Positions 23,776-32,266 of a stretch of DNA of 64,000 nt are shown piece after piece. Origin of the DNA: a virus; IMG/VR virus record IMGVR_UViG_3300049855_000474, positions 1 through 64,000 of that record; one strand, written 5' to 3'. Positions within the stretch are counted from its first letter, which is position 1; the number at the start of each line of letters is the position of its first letter. The notes under the pieces are model-generated. The model did no database searches and had not been told where the DNA came from. It worked only from the letters and a program-made list of their open reading frames with translations. The translations under genes and the position numbers were made by a program.

Positions 23776-24560
23776 AACTAGCATGGATTACCGATCCACA
23801 TCTTGATACTATTCCAGATCATGTCGTGGAGGCTTTTGCTCGTCAAGTGAGCAAGATAGCTGACCGTGTAGTAATAACAGGAGATATTGCAGACGGTCCT
23901 TATAGTACACAGAGATTAGTTCATTTCGAGAAGTTCTTTAATAACAAAATTTTCTTCACTTTAGGTAATCACGACTATTATCACTCTTCTATTGCAAATG
24001 CAAAAAAAAGTGCCAAGCTAGTTAGCGAAACATATCCTAACCTGATTTACATGGAAGAGGCTGGGGTTATCGAGTTATCCAAGGAAGTTGCTTTAGTAGG
24101 CAATGGTGGATTCTACGATGCTCGAGCTGGGTCATCAGACAGTCGTTTTGATATGGATGACTTCAAAATCATCCGAGATCTAAGCAATCATAGCTATCAC
24201 GACCGTTTTATCCATTGCCGCCAGATTGCAGAGAACATGGCTAAAGAGGCGGAAAGGCATCTACTAGACGCAGCTAACCAGTACAAACACGTTTATTTTG
24301 CCACCCACGTACCTCCATTCACAGAAGCGTCCTGGCATAGAGGTCAACGCTCCGACTCTGAAGCACTACCGTGGTTCACTAATTTGACCTTCGGCAGGAT
24401 ACTGTCTGATATTGCTTATAACTATACGGACGTACAATTTACTGTGCTTTGCGGTCACACTCATAGTCCTGGGGAGTACCAACACTTAGACAATCTAAAG
24501 GTGTTGACAGGAGGGGCTGAGTATTGCTATCCTTCTGTATGGATGACATTCGACATCTGA
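23772..24560 (+). CDS. Calcineurin-like metallophosphoesterase
   Basis: 262 residues from ATG 23772, which has a strong AAGGAG; an ATG 18 bases upstream is less well placed. Metal-binding motifs are in the right order: 'TDPHLD' (DxH), 'TGDIADG', 'LGNHDYYH', 'FATHVPP' and 'CGHTHS'. This is a complete dinuclear metallophosphoesterase. Substrate is unknown; phage members are variously assigned to nucleotides, RNA ends or protein phosphates. It is one of three such enzymes in the window (others at 47037 and 57936) that are not close copies of each other. Confidence 0.9.
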   Translation: MKLAWITDPHLDTIPDHVVEAFARQVSKIADRVVITGDIADGPYSTQRLVHFEKFFNNKIFFTLGNHDYYHSSIANAKKSAKLVSETYPNLIYMEEAGVIELSKEVALVGNGGFYDARAGSSDSRFDMDDFKIIRDLSNHSYHDRFIHCRQIAENMAKEAERHLLDAANQYKHVYFATHVPPFTEASWHRGQRSDSEALPWFTNLTFGRILSDIAYNYTDVQFTVLCGHTHSPGEYQHLDNLKVLTGGAEYCYPSVWMTFDI

Positions 24561-24573
24561 AAGAAGTACCCAA

Positions 24574-24942
24574 ATGAAATGTCCTAAGTGCAGTTCCACA
24601 TTAAAGCAACTCTTTACTTCTTCCTATTGTCTTACCTGCGAGAATGCAGGTGATATAAAGGAAGTTAGCGCCAGCCACGTACCGCCTTCCACGGGAGTTA
24701 CCTTTACTTTCGGGTGTAAAATCCTAGCTTACCAGCACAATAACGGTGGAGGTTGGGTCGCTGATACCGCGATCGTATCAGACACAGTTTACGTTGGACC
24801 TGATGCGTGGGTTAGGGGCAATGCCAAAGTTACAGGAAATGTCAGAGTTACAGGTAAGGCACTAATTGCAGACAATGCCATAGTTAGGGACAATGCCATA
24901 GTTAGGGACAATGCCGTAGTTGCCGGCAATGCCGTAGTATAA
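24574..24942 (+). CDS. Hexapeptide-repeat (left-handed beta-helix) protein, interrupted
   Basis: 122 readable residues. The N-terminus has a zinc-ribbon CPKC...CLTC; from about residue 60 the sequence is made of imperfect six-residue repeats of the type N-A-x-V-x-x ('DNAIVRDNAIVRDNAVVAG'), the pattern of a left-handed beta-helix. DNA repeats of about 18 bases are visible at 24875-24925. A TAA at 24940-24942 stops the frame, yet the same repeat pattern continues downstream in frame to 25113. Confidence 0.7.
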   Translation: MKCPKCSSTLKQLFTSSYCLTCENAGDIKEVSASHVPPSTGVTFTFGCKILAYQHNNGGGWVADTAIVSDTVYVGPDAWVRGNAKVTGNVRVTGKALIADNAIVRDNAIVRDNAVVAGNAVV

Positions 24943-25113
24943 GGCAATACCATAGTTGGAGACAATGCCTATATTAAAGATGCGGCTAATGTGGGTGGGG
25001 ATTCGAGGGTTGGAGGCAAAGCCCGCGTTAGTGGTACTGCCCGCGTTAGTGGTACTACTCTTGTAATAGGAAATATTTCCTATGGAAATTATAATAATGG
25101 GACTATTAACTAA
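24943..25113 (+). pseudogene. In-frame continuation of the hexapeptide-repeat gene after a TAA
   Basis: After the TAA the same frame reads 'GNTIVGDNAYIKDAANVGGD' and 'SRVGGKARVSGTARVSGTT', clearly more turns of the beta-helix, ending at TAA 25111-25113. Either one base change has truncated the gene, or the stop is read through. There is no good start codon with a ribosome site for this half alone. Confidence 0.7.
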
Positions 25114-25144
25114 GCTAGTTAGAGAGTAAGTTTGTTGAAAAGAA

Positions 25145-25174
25145 TTGACTTAACTCCTCCGGTTGAGCTAGTAT
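25145..25174 (+). promoter_or_regulatory. Possible sigma70-type promoter
   Basis: TTGACT (25145-25150), 18-base spacer, TAGTAT (25169-25174), in front of the gene at 25199, which has AAGGAAG as ribosome site. Confidence 0.5.
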
Positions 25175-25198
25175 AGAAAGAGTAAAGGAAGTGCCCAA

Positions 25199-25414
25199 AT
25201 GACTCTAGTTTTCGACACTATGCAAGATCCCGGAGTAACCGAAGTAATACGTCTTCAACATGAAGATAGCCTAAAACTTGGATGTGCTTGGGATGTATTC
25301 TATTTTAGATCAAGCAAATACTGGACTAAAGAGTTGGAAAAGGAACTAATAAATAGGCACAGGGAAAATAGAGTACCTGTGGACCTTTCGAAGTTCGGAG
25401 CAGCAAAGTTATAA
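25199..25414 (+). CDS. Hypothetical protein, 71 aa
   Basis: ATG with AAGGAAG about nine bases upstream; first gene after a possible promoter. Mixed composition, no cysteine pair or membrane span. Function unknown. Confidence 0.55.
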   Translation: MTLVFDTMQDPGVTEVIRLQHEDSLKLGCAWDVFYFRSSKYWTKELEKELINRHRENRVPVDLSKFGAAKL

Positions 25415-25425
25415 GGAAATATCTA

Positions 25426-25974
25426 ATGAAAGTTCTATTTCTAGACTTCGACGGAGTCATTAACAACGAACAAACGTTTGAAGAGTTAAAACAAGCAGAG
25501 TTTACTCCCACAGACAGCGAACTTCAGTTAATTAGAAAACTAATAGTACAAGATCCTCGGCATAATGAGTCCTTTTGGCTTAATACTATACGGTCATTAG
25601 ACTCCAAGCTCATAGCACACATCACCTCAATCATCAAGGCAACTGGGGCTAAGGTTGTGATTTCCTCAGCTTGGCGCAATACCTTTAGTCTCCAGATTCT
25701 CGAACTACTCTTGAAGCACCATGGCTTTACTGGAGAGGTTATTGACAGTACGCCATCAAAAATGTCTCTTCATAGTCGAGCTGGCGAGATTTTTATGTGG
25801 CTGCGTAATGCCAAGGAAAACAAGTTGAATGTAGAGAATTTCGTTATCATCGACGACGATTCATCACCAAAAAACATTGAGTATCTTGTTGACAATTTGG
25901 TAGTAACAGATTATTCTCAGGGTCTGGATGAAGCCAAGACGCTTCAAGCTATAGAAATTCTGAAAAGGGGTTAA
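25426..25974 (+). CDS. HAD-like phosphatase, Swiss-army-knife RNA-repair type
   Basis: 182 residues. Motif I is 'FLDFDGVINN' (residues 5-14), motif II 'VVISSAWRN' and the acidic motif 'VIIDDDSS'. The S-S-A-W-R sequence and overall length fit the HAD domains found in RNA-repair 'Swiss army knife' proteins (HAD_SAK group). Such domains probably remove phosphates from RNA or nucleotide ends. A cREC protein, another domain associated with RNA-end processing, is encoded at 52264. Assignment to the subgroup is from motif resemblance. Confidence 0.8.
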   Translation: MKVLFLDFDGVINNEQTFEELKQAEFTPTDSELQLIRKLIVQDPRHNESFWLNTIRSLDSKLIAHITSIIKATGAKVVISSAWRNTFSLQILELLLKHHGFTGEVIDSTPSKMSLHSRAGEIFMWLRNAKENKLNVENFVIIDDDSSPKNIEYLVDNLVVTDYSQGLDEAKTLQAIEILKRG

Positions 25975-25976
25975 TT

Positions 25977-26756
25977 ATGGGTTGTGATATTCACATATGG
26001 GTTGAAGCTAGGGCAAGTGAAAACGATCCATGGCAGTTGGCGTTCCCAGAGTCGTGGACGTGTCCTTGGTGCCATGGAACCGGCATTTCTAAGGCTAATG
26101 CCTATAGGAAGGTGGATGCTGATTGCTTCCTTTGTGAGGGTGCCAAGGTTGTTAATCAATTTACTGAACGCAATTACAATCTGTTTGGAATGCTTGCTAA
26201 TGTACGAAACGGTACGGGTTTTGCGGGTGTTCGTACGGGTGACGGGTACGTGCCTATCAGTAAACCCCGTGGATTTCCTAAGGACATGAGCTTGGGATTA
26301 ACTAAACACTTGGCTTCCTGGGACTGTGATGTAGACGAGGAGAATTCAGAAGAAATAGAATATCCTTACCGATTGGCATACCAAGGAGACCATTCAGACA
26401 GCTGGCTTCTCATTTCAGAGATTCTAGAGTATTTTGCTGACGGCAATAGGGTCTCGCATCACCAGGGGATTGTCTCAATGGAGGAGTACAAAGTCTTCCT
26501 TGAGAAGGGACGACCAGATAGCTGGTCTGGTGGAATCGGCGGTTCTGGTGTTGAGATCGTCGACAACCAAAAGGCACGTAATCTTCTTGAGAATAAAGAG
26601 ACTCAAGAAGCAGGAAAGTACTATTGCACACTCGTGCACTGGACGAGCACCTACGCTGAGGATGCAGGGAAAGCCTTCCTAGAGTATTTCATTCCAGCTT
26701 GTCAGAAGCTCGGTGACCCCAAGAACGTTCGACTGGTTTTCAACTTCGATTCGTGA
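25977..26756 (+). CDS. Phage protein of the 'MGCDIH' family, unknown function
   Basis: 259 residues. The start 'MGCDIHIWVEAR' and later 'ERNYNLFGMLANVRNG', 'FAGVRTGDGYVPIS' and 'PRGFPKD' are hallmarks of a widespread but uncharacterised family in phages and bacteria. This copy has an inserted zinc-binding module, CPWCHGTG and CFLCEGAK, like a DnaJ-type zinc knuckle, between the N-terminal strand and the RNY motif. Conserved Asp/His near the N-terminus and later His residues could bind metal. No function is known. Confidence 0.82.
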   Translation: MGCDIHIWVEARASENDPWQLAFPESWTCPWCHGTGISKANAYRKVDADCFLCEGAKVVNQFTERNYNLFGMLANVRNGTGFAGVRTGDGYVPISKPRGFPKDMSLGLTKHLASWDCDVDEENSEEIEYPYRLAYQGDHSDSWLLISEILEYFADGNRVSHHQGIVSMEEYKVFLEKGRPDSWSGGIGGSGVEIVDNQKARNLLENKETQEAGKYYCTLVHWTSTYAEDAGKAFLEYFIPACQKLGDPKNVRLVFNFDS

Positions 26757-26763
26757 GGTTCAG

Positions 26764-26922
26764 ATGTATATTCCACATATTTGTATGGATGAAATCCAAG
26801 CCGCTGTGACGATTGTCCAGACAGCAAACGGAACTATTCCAGTTCTGTTGGAAAACATCAAAATGGTTGTAATGACTTCCTGCCGTAAGAAGCGTCTTCC
26901 AGGTAAGAAGACAAATGGCTAA
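26764..26922 (+). CDS. Small ORF, 52 aa
   Basis: ATG 26764 has GAGG six bases upstream and begins eight bases after the preceding stop; the end overlaps the next start by eight bases. Helical middle and a basic C-terminus 'RKKRLPGKKTNG'. Function unknown. Confidence 0.55.
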   Translation: MYIPHICMDEIQAAVTIVQTANGTIPVLLENIKMVVMTSCRKKRLPGKKTNG

Positions 26923-27121
26923 AAGCAATGTTTCCGAAAAAACCAGAAGGAAGCCGAGAAAGCGCTACATAAAGCCAGAGGGTCTTACAGACGAGCAAGT
27001 GAAAGAAATTCGTAGGAAATACCGACGTGGAGATACGTCTACCAGGAAACTAGGGGTTGAATACGGAGTTAGTCACGTGTATATTAGCTACTTGATCAAG
27101 CGTACAAGAGCTATAACATAA
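26915..27121 (+). CDS. Small basic DNA-binding protein, resolvase-type HTH
   Basis: 68 residues, strongly basic N-terminus. The sequence 'LTDEQVKEIRRKYRRGDTS' then 'LGVEYGVSHVYISYLIKR' is the helix-turn-helix pattern seen at the C-terminus of resolvases and in small phage HTH proteins. Probably binds DNA; a transcriptional regulator is possible. Overlaps the preceding gene. Confidence 0.7.
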   Translation: MAKSNVSEKTRRKPRKRYIKPEGLTDEQVKEIRRKYRRGDTSTRKLGVEYGVSHVYISYLIKRTRAIT

Positions 27122-27136
27122 TCAAGGAATTTGAAG

Positions 27137-27655
27137 ATGAAAAATTACGTCAAAGGTTACCTCAGCATAGCAGCGTCATTTGTTCTTACAGTAATTGGTG
27201 TAACAATTCTGGTCTCCGAAAAAGAGGTTAGTGCTAGCCATTACGGAATACTGCTTCTAGCATCTATCGTACTGTTCGCCTATGTGGTGAAGGATGTCTT
27301 GGAAACTGTCTTCGCAGCAGAGAAGACCAGGAGGGCTTCTCAGGAGGCTGCAGCAGCAATTCGCAATAAAGAGATTTACGCACCCCAGCAGGTTTTCGCT
27401 CCTGCTGTGAAACCTGTCTTGCCTGTGGTCCCTCCACCAAAGAAGAGGGAAGATACAGTTTCCTACGTTAGGCGAGAGGATACTATCGCTTACAGTACTG
27501 TGCCAGTAGAGTCCTTTACGGTGATGACGGTGGATATCAGCGCTAGTGAACCTAGTAATGATTACTCCTCTAGTTCAGATAGTGGTTCTTCTCCTGACTT
27601 CAGCGGTGGAGGCGGTGATTTCGGTGGCGGTGGTTCTAGCGGAAGTTGGGACTGA
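27137..27655 (+). CDS. Membrane protein with Gly/Ser-rich tail, 172 aa
   Basis: ATG 27137 with AAGGA upstream (a TTG at 27131 is less likely). Two transmembrane helices at about 5-27 and 36-58, then an Ala/Glu helix, a Pro-rich stretch, and a C-terminal low-complexity tail of Ser, Asp and Gly ending 'GGGGDFGGGG...SW D'. Such Gly-rich ends are common in small membrane proteins of bacteria. Function unknown. Confidence 0.65.
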   Translation: MKNYVKGYLSIAASFVLTVIGVTILVSEKEVSASHYGILLLASIVLFAYVVKDVLETVFAAEKTRRASQEAAAAIRNKEIYAPQQVFAPAVKPVLPVVPPPKKREDTVSYVRREDTIAYSTVPVESFTVMTVDISASEPSNDYSSSSDSGSSPDFSGGGGDFGGGGSSGSWD

Positions 27656-27714
27656 TGTATAACTATTTCAAACGTTGGTATTACAAGGCTCTAAGGTTTA
27701 TTTACGGAGGAACT

Positions 27715-27963
27715 ATGGTTACTGAAATTATGGTAGGCGTGAGACTTGATGGTTCGTTGGATATTGACTTTTCTGATGACAATGATAATAAGCCCGACTG
27801 GACCTTCAACAATATTACAATTGAACAGGCGGAGTTTCTTCTCGAAGAACTTACGCATGCTATGGCTAGAGCTAAGCTTCGGGCACAGAAGCTGGCTATA
27901 GCGTCGAGAGCAGAAGTATCGAAGGCAGAAGCTTTGAAAGCAGTAGAAGATACCAAGAAGTAA
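27715..27963 (+). CDS. Hypothetical protein, 82 aa
   Basis: ATG 27715 is preceded by GGAGG at ideal distance. An in-frame ATG at 27655 overlaps the previous stop and would add 20 aromatic and basic residues; either may be used. The body is a beta hairpin followed by a long Ala/Lys/Glu helix. Function unknown. Confidence 0.55.
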   Translation: MVTEIMVGVRLDGSLDIDFSDDNDNKPDWTFNNITIEQAEFLLEELTHAMARAKLRAQKLAIASRAEVSKAEALKAVEDTKK

Positions 27964-28053
27964 GCTAGGAAAAGAGCTTGACCTACGGCTAAGTGCTGTA
28001 AAAGCTCTTCTAGGTAAGGCTATTCCAGCCTCCCTCAAAATACAGAGGACCCT

Positions 28054-28851
28054 ATGAGTTTAGTAATTCCTACCTTGCCTGTCTACGGAGTATGTGGACT
28101 AAAGGGGCAAGGTAAAGACACTATCGCCAGGCTAATACAGAAGGCTAATTCCGGCTTTACAATAACCCATTTCGCCCAGCCACTTAAAAGTATGACGATG
28201 GCGATCTTCGGGCTGAGCTACAGTCAGCTGTACGATGACAAGGAAAAGGAAATTCCGCTCGAAAAGGAAATCGTCATGGACGAATACCTTGAGGCGATGA
28301 AGGCAGCTACCGGACTGGATATCAAACCAGAAGGAGTAGTAGCTAAAACGCCTAGGCAGGTCCTTCAGCTATTCGGAACCGATTACGTCCGCAAGGCAGA
28401 AGATCTTTATTGGGTCACCGCTTTTCAAGGGGTAGTGAAAGCGTGCCTAACCAGGAACAGCCCAGTTATTGTTCCGGATCTAAGGTTTCTAAATGAAGAG
28501 AAAGCTATTAGGGACCTTCCTGGTGGTTATATTGTACGAGTTCTTAGAATAGATTTTCCGGAGAGTTCAGACTTACACCCATCAGAGATGGAAGGATTGA
28601 AAATTAATCCCGATCTTTTGATCGGTGCTAAGACAGGAGATCTATCTCTTCCTAGGCGGATAGCCGGATTATTAGCCCATAATCAACTAGAAGAAGCAAG
28701 TTGGTATGATTTTCGGTTAGTCCAAAAGGTACTAAAGATGTTGTCCGAGGGAAGTGATGTTGAAGGTATTGTATGTACATTATACAAGGGTGATGAAAAG
28801 ACTTATTGTGTAGTAGGTCGTATTATGGCTTACTATGGTAACTGGAAATGA
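28054..28851 (+). CDS. Deoxynucleoside monophosphate kinase
   Basis: 265 residues. The P-loop GLKGQGKDT at 15-23, 'HFAQPLKSM', 'TPRQVLQLFGTDYVR' and 'VPDLRFLNEE' match phage dNMP kinases of the T4 gp1 type, which phosphorylate dNMPs for replication. Length is close to the family norm, with a C-terminal extension of about 40 residues. The gap before it holds a hairpin (AAGAGCTT/AAGCTCTT). It leads a run of overlapping genes with dUTPase and clamp loader. Confidence 0.9.
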   Translation: MSLVIPTLPVYGVCGLKGQGKDTIARLIQKANSGFTITHFAQPLKSMTMAIFGLSYSQLYDDKEKEIPLEKEIVMDEYLEAMKAATGLDIKPEGVVAKTPRQVLQLFGTDYVRKAEDLYWVTAFQGVVKACLTRNSPVIVPDLRFLNEEKAIRDLPGGYIVRVLRIDFPESSDLHPSEMEGLKINPDLLIGAKTGDLSLPRRIAGLLAHNQLEEASWYDFRLVQKVLKMLSEGSDVEGIVCTLYKGDEKTYCVVGRIMAYYGNWK

Positions 28852-29165
28852 GTAGTTTACAGCAGAAAATGGCTGAAAGCCAGTTATGCCTATCCCAGGC
28901 AGCGGGATTGGATTTATTGTTTGATTATATAGATGAACAATTTGAGTCTAAACAAACTGCTGCGCAGCTAAATGTGGAATTAGACAATCTAAACATTGAA
29001 CCAATTAATGACATTTTCTTGATTGGACTACTTACAGCGACTTTCGAAGGTAGGAAATATCTTCCTGCACGTGCCAAATTCTACGAGAGATCTTACCACC
29101 TACTGGTAAAAGTCCGGGGCAAGAACGATAGTATCATTGAAGGTCTAGAACAAGGAGATTACTGA
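28848..29165 (+). CDS. Hypothetical helical protein, 105 aa
   Basis: Overlaps the dNMP kinase stop (ATGA) and the dUTPase start (TGATG), so all three are translated from one message. Helical, acidic, with an 'LIGLLTATFEGRKYLPARAKFYER' core that resembles small phage proteins of nucleotide operons, though none is named. Function unknown. Confidence 0.6.
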   Translation: MSSLQQKMAESQLCLSQAAGLDLLFDYIDEQFESKQTAAQLNVELDNLNIEPINDIFLIGLLTATFEGRKYLPARAKFYERSYHLLVKVRGKNDSIIEGLEQGDY

Positions 29166-29635
29166 TGGCTACTGCTAAATTCAAGAAGCTTGATCCTAAG
29201 GCAAAGTTACCTACCTATAACAACGAAAAAGATGCGGGGATGGATCTTTATGCTCTAGAAGACTACACAGTTACCCCCGGAGTTGTCACGAAGGTACGTA
29301 CAGGGCTAGCCCTCCAGATGCCTGAAGGTTATGAAGGGCAGGTTCGACCGAGGTCTGGTAATGCTTTCAAATTTGGACTTTCCGTTATTAACTCACCAGG
29401 CACAATTGATTCCGGATTCAGAGGAGAAATTTGTGTTCTTCTAGTCAAGCACAGTTTCAACACTAAAAATTTAGAGAGGTTTTTGCACCTAGAAAAGCAT
29501 GAAGGCAAAGCTGGTGACAAAGTTGCCCAGCTAGTAATCAAGGCAATTGAGTACCATGATATTGTCGAGATTGAAGAGTTTGATGCTCCGGAAACAGATC
29601 GTGGCGCTAAGGGATTTGGTAGCTCAGGAGTCTAA
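29165..29635 (+). CDS. dut: dUTP diphosphatase
   Basis: 156 residues, trimeric dUTPase type. Motif 1 'DAGMDLYA', motif 2 'RPRSGNA', motif 3 'GTIDSGFRGEI', motif 4 'GDKVAQLVI' and motif 5 'RGAKGFGSSG' are all present. It hydrolyses dUTP to dUMP and keeps uracil out of phage DNA, in keeping with the UDG-like domain on the polymerase. Confidence 0.97.
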   Translation: MATAKFKKLDPKAKLPTYNNEKDAGMDLYALEDYTVTPGVVTKVRTGLALQMPEGYEGQVRPRSGNAFKFGLSVINSPGTIDSGFRGEICVLLVKHSFNTKNLERFLHLEKHEGKAGDKVAQLVIKAIEYHDIVEIEEFDAPETDRGAKGFGSSGV

Positions 29636-29637
29636 TT

Positions 29638-30750
29638 ATGTCTGATGATCAGAATTACGAACCCTTTGTCAAGAAGTACCGACCTAAGAAACTGAACGAG
29701 GTTGTCGGTCAGAAGGTCGCTGTTGGTATCATTGAAAGCATGCTTTCTAAGAACGAAATAGCACCGTGTATTCTGATTACAGGGGAATTCGGTACAGGAA
29801 AAACAACCTTAGCAAGAATTATTGCTATATATGTAAACTGTGAATCGGGAAAGGGCTGTGGTACGTGCCGATCCTGCGTAGCAATGGACAAAGGAAGTCA
29901 TCCTGACGTCACAGAGGTAAATGCGGCAGATAGCAGAGGAATTGATACAATTCGAGACCTCGTTACTATCTCGCAGCTGGCACCTCGGTTCGAAAAGCGT
30001 GTGATTATTCTCGACGAAGCGCACGCACTTACACCGCAGGCGGCTTCTGCGCTACTGAAGCCATTGGAAGAGCCCTCCAAGCGAACGATCTGGATTTTGT
30101 GCACTACCGATGCTCAGAAGATCCTGAGCACTATTAAGAGTCGGTCACGACAAATTAAGCTGCTTCCAGCTCCTGCGAAGTCCATCCAGAACCTGCTGCA
30201 GCGCATCTGTACAGCTGAAGGAGTGCCTTACCCAGAGAAGGCGCTCGAGATGATCGCCACCCTGGCGGACGGGCACCCACGTAATGCTGTCCATATGCTG
30301 GAATCGGTGAAGCATTATGCTACCAGCAACGGGATGCCTGAAAATCTAGAGGAAGTTCTCCCTAAGATTATTGACGAGATGTCCAGTATCCCACCTGAGA
30401 TTCTCTGTACCAAATACGTCCAATTGCTTTTAGACGGTGATTACAAAGCTATCCAGGCAGTTCAACGGGCAGATAACAAAGAATACTTCATGCACATAGT
30501 ATTCAAGTATTTGCGTGGAGTTGTTCACATGATGTACAATTCCCCCACTACTCCAGAGATTGAGATGTTTATGAGTCAGACACAATTCAAACGCTCTTTC
30601 AATAGGAGTCAGTTGCTTCAGTTGATGGACCTCCACTTAAACGGTCTGGAGCAGGCTAAGAGGTATGGCGTGGATGCTGCTGATGTCCTCGATATGGTGG
30701 TGCTCAAGTGCCTGGAACTGATGCAGACAGCACCACAGGTGAAATCATGA
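29638..30750 (+). CDS. Clamp-loader ATPase (DnaX gamma/tau-like)
   Basis: 370 residues. Walker A GEFGTGKT at 49-56, a zinc module with cysteines at 67, 73, 76 and 79, DEAH at 125-128 and the SRC-like 'IKSRSRQ'. The N-terminal 'FVKKYRPKKLNEVVGQ' is typical. It is as long as the ATPase core and lid plus collar domain of DnaX, without the tau extension. Loads a sliding clamp at primer ends; the clamp and other subunits are not in the window. The next gene overlaps its stop (ATGA). Confidence 0.95.
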   Translation: MSDDQNYEPFVKKYRPKKLNEVVGQKVAVGIIESMLSKNEIAPCILITGEFGTGKTTLARIIAIYVNCESGKGCGTCRSCVAMDKGSHPDVTEVNAADSRGIDTIRDLVTISQLAPRFEKRVIILDEAHALTPQAASALLKPLEEPSKRTIWILCTTDAQKILSTIKSRSRQIKLLPAPAKSIQNLLQRICTAEGVPYPEKALEMIATLADGHPRNAVHMLESVKHYATSNGMPENLEEVLPKIIDEMSSIPPEILCTKYVQLLLDGDYKAIQAVQRADNKEYFMHIVFKYLRGVVHMMYNSPTTPEIEMFMSQTQFKRSFNRSQLLQLMDLHLNGLEQAKRYGVDAADVLDMVVLKCLELMQTAPQVKS

Positions 30751-31058
30751 GCCTATATCTAACTGTTGAGGAGATTGACGAGCTGGAAGTTTTGGCTAAG
30801 AAAGCCACAGGAGGAGAGTGGTCTGTGGAACAACACGGTCCTAACCCAAAAGAGTACGTTTTGTACTCTGGAAGGAATACAGTTCTTCCAGGTACTGAAG
30901 AATCAGGATTTCCTATGCGCGGGCATGGACTCAATCTAATGTATATTAGCGAGCCAGACTGGAACGGGGATAATAACTTTGCTTACTTATCAAAAGTAAG
31001 TCCTGATACGATCTTGAAGCTAATCAACAGGATTCGAAATTTAGAAGAGGTATTATGA
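30747..31058 (+). CDS. Ea22-like hypothetical protein, 103 aa
   Basis: ATG 30747 (ATGA overlap). 'LAKKATGGEWSVE' near the N-terminus and a C-terminal helix 'DTILKLINRIRNLEE' resemble the Ea22-type proteins found in many phages, whose function is not settled. The similarity is short, so the name is tentative. Confidence 0.6.
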   Translation: MSLYLTVEEIDELEVLAKKATGGEWSVEQHGPNPKEYVLYSGRNTVLPGTEESGFPMRGHGLNLMYISEPDWNGDNNFAYLSKVSPDTILKLINRIRNLEEVL

Positions 31059-31330
31059 CTATTTATGTTGGTGATTTGGTTCGGATTAGCTGTACGGTAG
31101 ACCCTGGAATGTTTTCTGACGAGCGCACTGTAGGGATTCTCGACATAAAAGAGAACCGATATGTCTACTTCTTTGCTAGTCTACGTAGTCTTCCGGACAA
31201 GACGGCTAGAGGACCTTCTGTTCATGGTAAAGTGCTAGAGCTTGACGAGGATCGAGCCCTAGTGCGCTTCAGCGGCAATGATGGTTGCGAGACATGTGTT
31301 ATAGCACTAAAGGACATTAAAGAAATATGA
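31055..31330 (+). CDS. Hypothetical protein, 91 aa
   Basis: ATGA overlaps at both ends. Small beta-barrel-like protein ('YVGDLVRISCTV', 'GKVLELDEDRALVRF') reminiscent of KOW or SH3-type barrels. No definite family. Confidence 0.55.
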   Translation: MTIYVGDLVRISCTVDPGMFSDERTVGILDIKENRYVYFFASLRSLPDKTARGPSVHGKVLELDEDRALVRFSGNDGCETCVIALKDIKEI

Positions 31331-31680
31331 TCTACGAATACAAAGCCGAGTTGGTCAGGGTAGTCGACGGAGATACCATTTATGCCAAGACCTCGCTTGG
31401 ATTCAATGTATATATGGACTTAGAGTTCCGGTTGTTTGGCATCAATACGCCTGAGGTCATCGGAGCACAAAAGACAGCTGGGCTAGCAGCCAAGGCTGAG
31501 CTGGAGCGCCTTCTCAAAAGTGGACCACTTCGTGTAGTGTCCGAGAAGTCTGACAAATACGGTCGGTGGCTTGGTACCTTCTATGCCAAGAATGCTGACG
31601 GTACGGAAACCAACATCAATGATGCCCTCCTTAAAGGAGGCTTTGCTCTGCCTTACTTCGGGGTTGGTCCAAAGCCCTAG
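31327..31680 (+). CDS. Staphylococcal nuclease-like (thermonuclease) protein
   Basis: 117 residues. 'RVVDGDTIYA', 'FRLFGINTPEV' and 'KYGRWLGTF' correspond to the OB-fold and active-site segments of SNase-domain nucleases; the catalytic Arg-Glu-Arg set appears as R in 'FRLFGINTPE', E in 'NTPE' and R in 'YGRWL'. There is no signal peptide, so it acts inside the cell, possibly in host DNA degradation or repair. Converges with the minus-strand gene two bases downstream. Confidence 0.88.
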   Translation: MIYEYKAELVRVVDGDTIYAKTSLGFNVYMDLEFRLFGINTPEVIGAQKTAGLAAKAELERLLKSGPLRVVSEKSDKYGRWLGTFYAKNADGTETNINDALLKGGFALPYFGVGPKP

Positions 31681-31681
31681 A

Positions 31682-32260
31682 TTACTTAGAACTGCGAGAC
31701 TGCGGAGGAGACCAGAAGAGGTTCCTCGTGTTTCCGCATTTAACAGGCTTCAAGTGGTTCCTTATAGCATTTCGAAGATCGTGACCATAAGGAGCGCCCC
31801 AATGCATAGCTCGACCCTTGCAAGGATCTTGAATTTCTCCTTCGTACCAAGACTGGCTAAATTCCAGAATTTTAGACCATTTCTCCTGGTGAGTAGTCCA
31901 AGATACAGCAGAAGGCCAGTGTTTGGGTCGGTCTACACCGTTTGTAGGAAGAGAATGAATCCACTTATGCCGCTTAGTGTGGTGAACTTTCTTCTGGAAT
32001 CCGGCACAATAGGCATGGACTTGGTCCCTAAGTGTCCAATCTGGGTTAGCTTGTCGACGAAATTGCCATTGACGATACAAAGTCCAAAGAATAGCAGCGT
32101 GGTCGGTAGTGGCTTGCCAACCAGCCTCAGAAACTAGTGCCTGAGCTAATAATACATGGGTTTCAGTGTCCCAGTTATCTACCTCTGGACCTGCAAAATC
32201 CGCCTTTGCAGACGATATAAACATAAAAAACATAAAAATAGTTAGTAGAAGTTTGGTCAT
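31682..32260 (-). CDS. Exported protein, possible cell-wall hydrolase
   Basis: 192 residues from ATG at 32260; an ATG at 32278 would add six residues. A clear signal peptide (MTKLLLTIFMFFMFISSAKA) opens the protein. The mature part has 'ALVSEAGW' and 'HAAILWTLYRQ', reminiscent of lytic or cell-wall hydrolase active-site helices with a catalytic Glu, but no family is certain. It is the only minus-strand gene in this region, convergent with the nuclease gene, with its own promoter and a predicted leaderless message. Could be the endolysin-like function or a late-acquired gene. Confidence 0.6.
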   Translation of the reverse strand: MTKLLLTIFMFFMFISSAKADFAGPEVDNWDTETHVLLAQALVSEAGWQATTDHAAILWTLYRQWQFRRQANPDWTLRDQVHAYCAGFQKKVHHTKRHKWIHSLPTNGVDRPKHWPSAVSWTTHQEKWSKILEFSQSWYEGEIQDPCKGRAMHWGAPYGHDLRNAIRNHLKPVKCGNTRNLFWSPPQSRSSK

Positions 32261-32266
32261 AAAGAT

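Noticed and set aside
24860-24925. CRISPR-like short repeats
   Set aside because: The 18-base repeats are contiguous, in frame and encode hexapeptide turns; there are no spacers.
31571-32137. 188-residue plus-strand ORF
   Set aside because: Overlaps the nuclease end and then runs antisense to the exported protein, whose signal peptide and start geometry are convincing.
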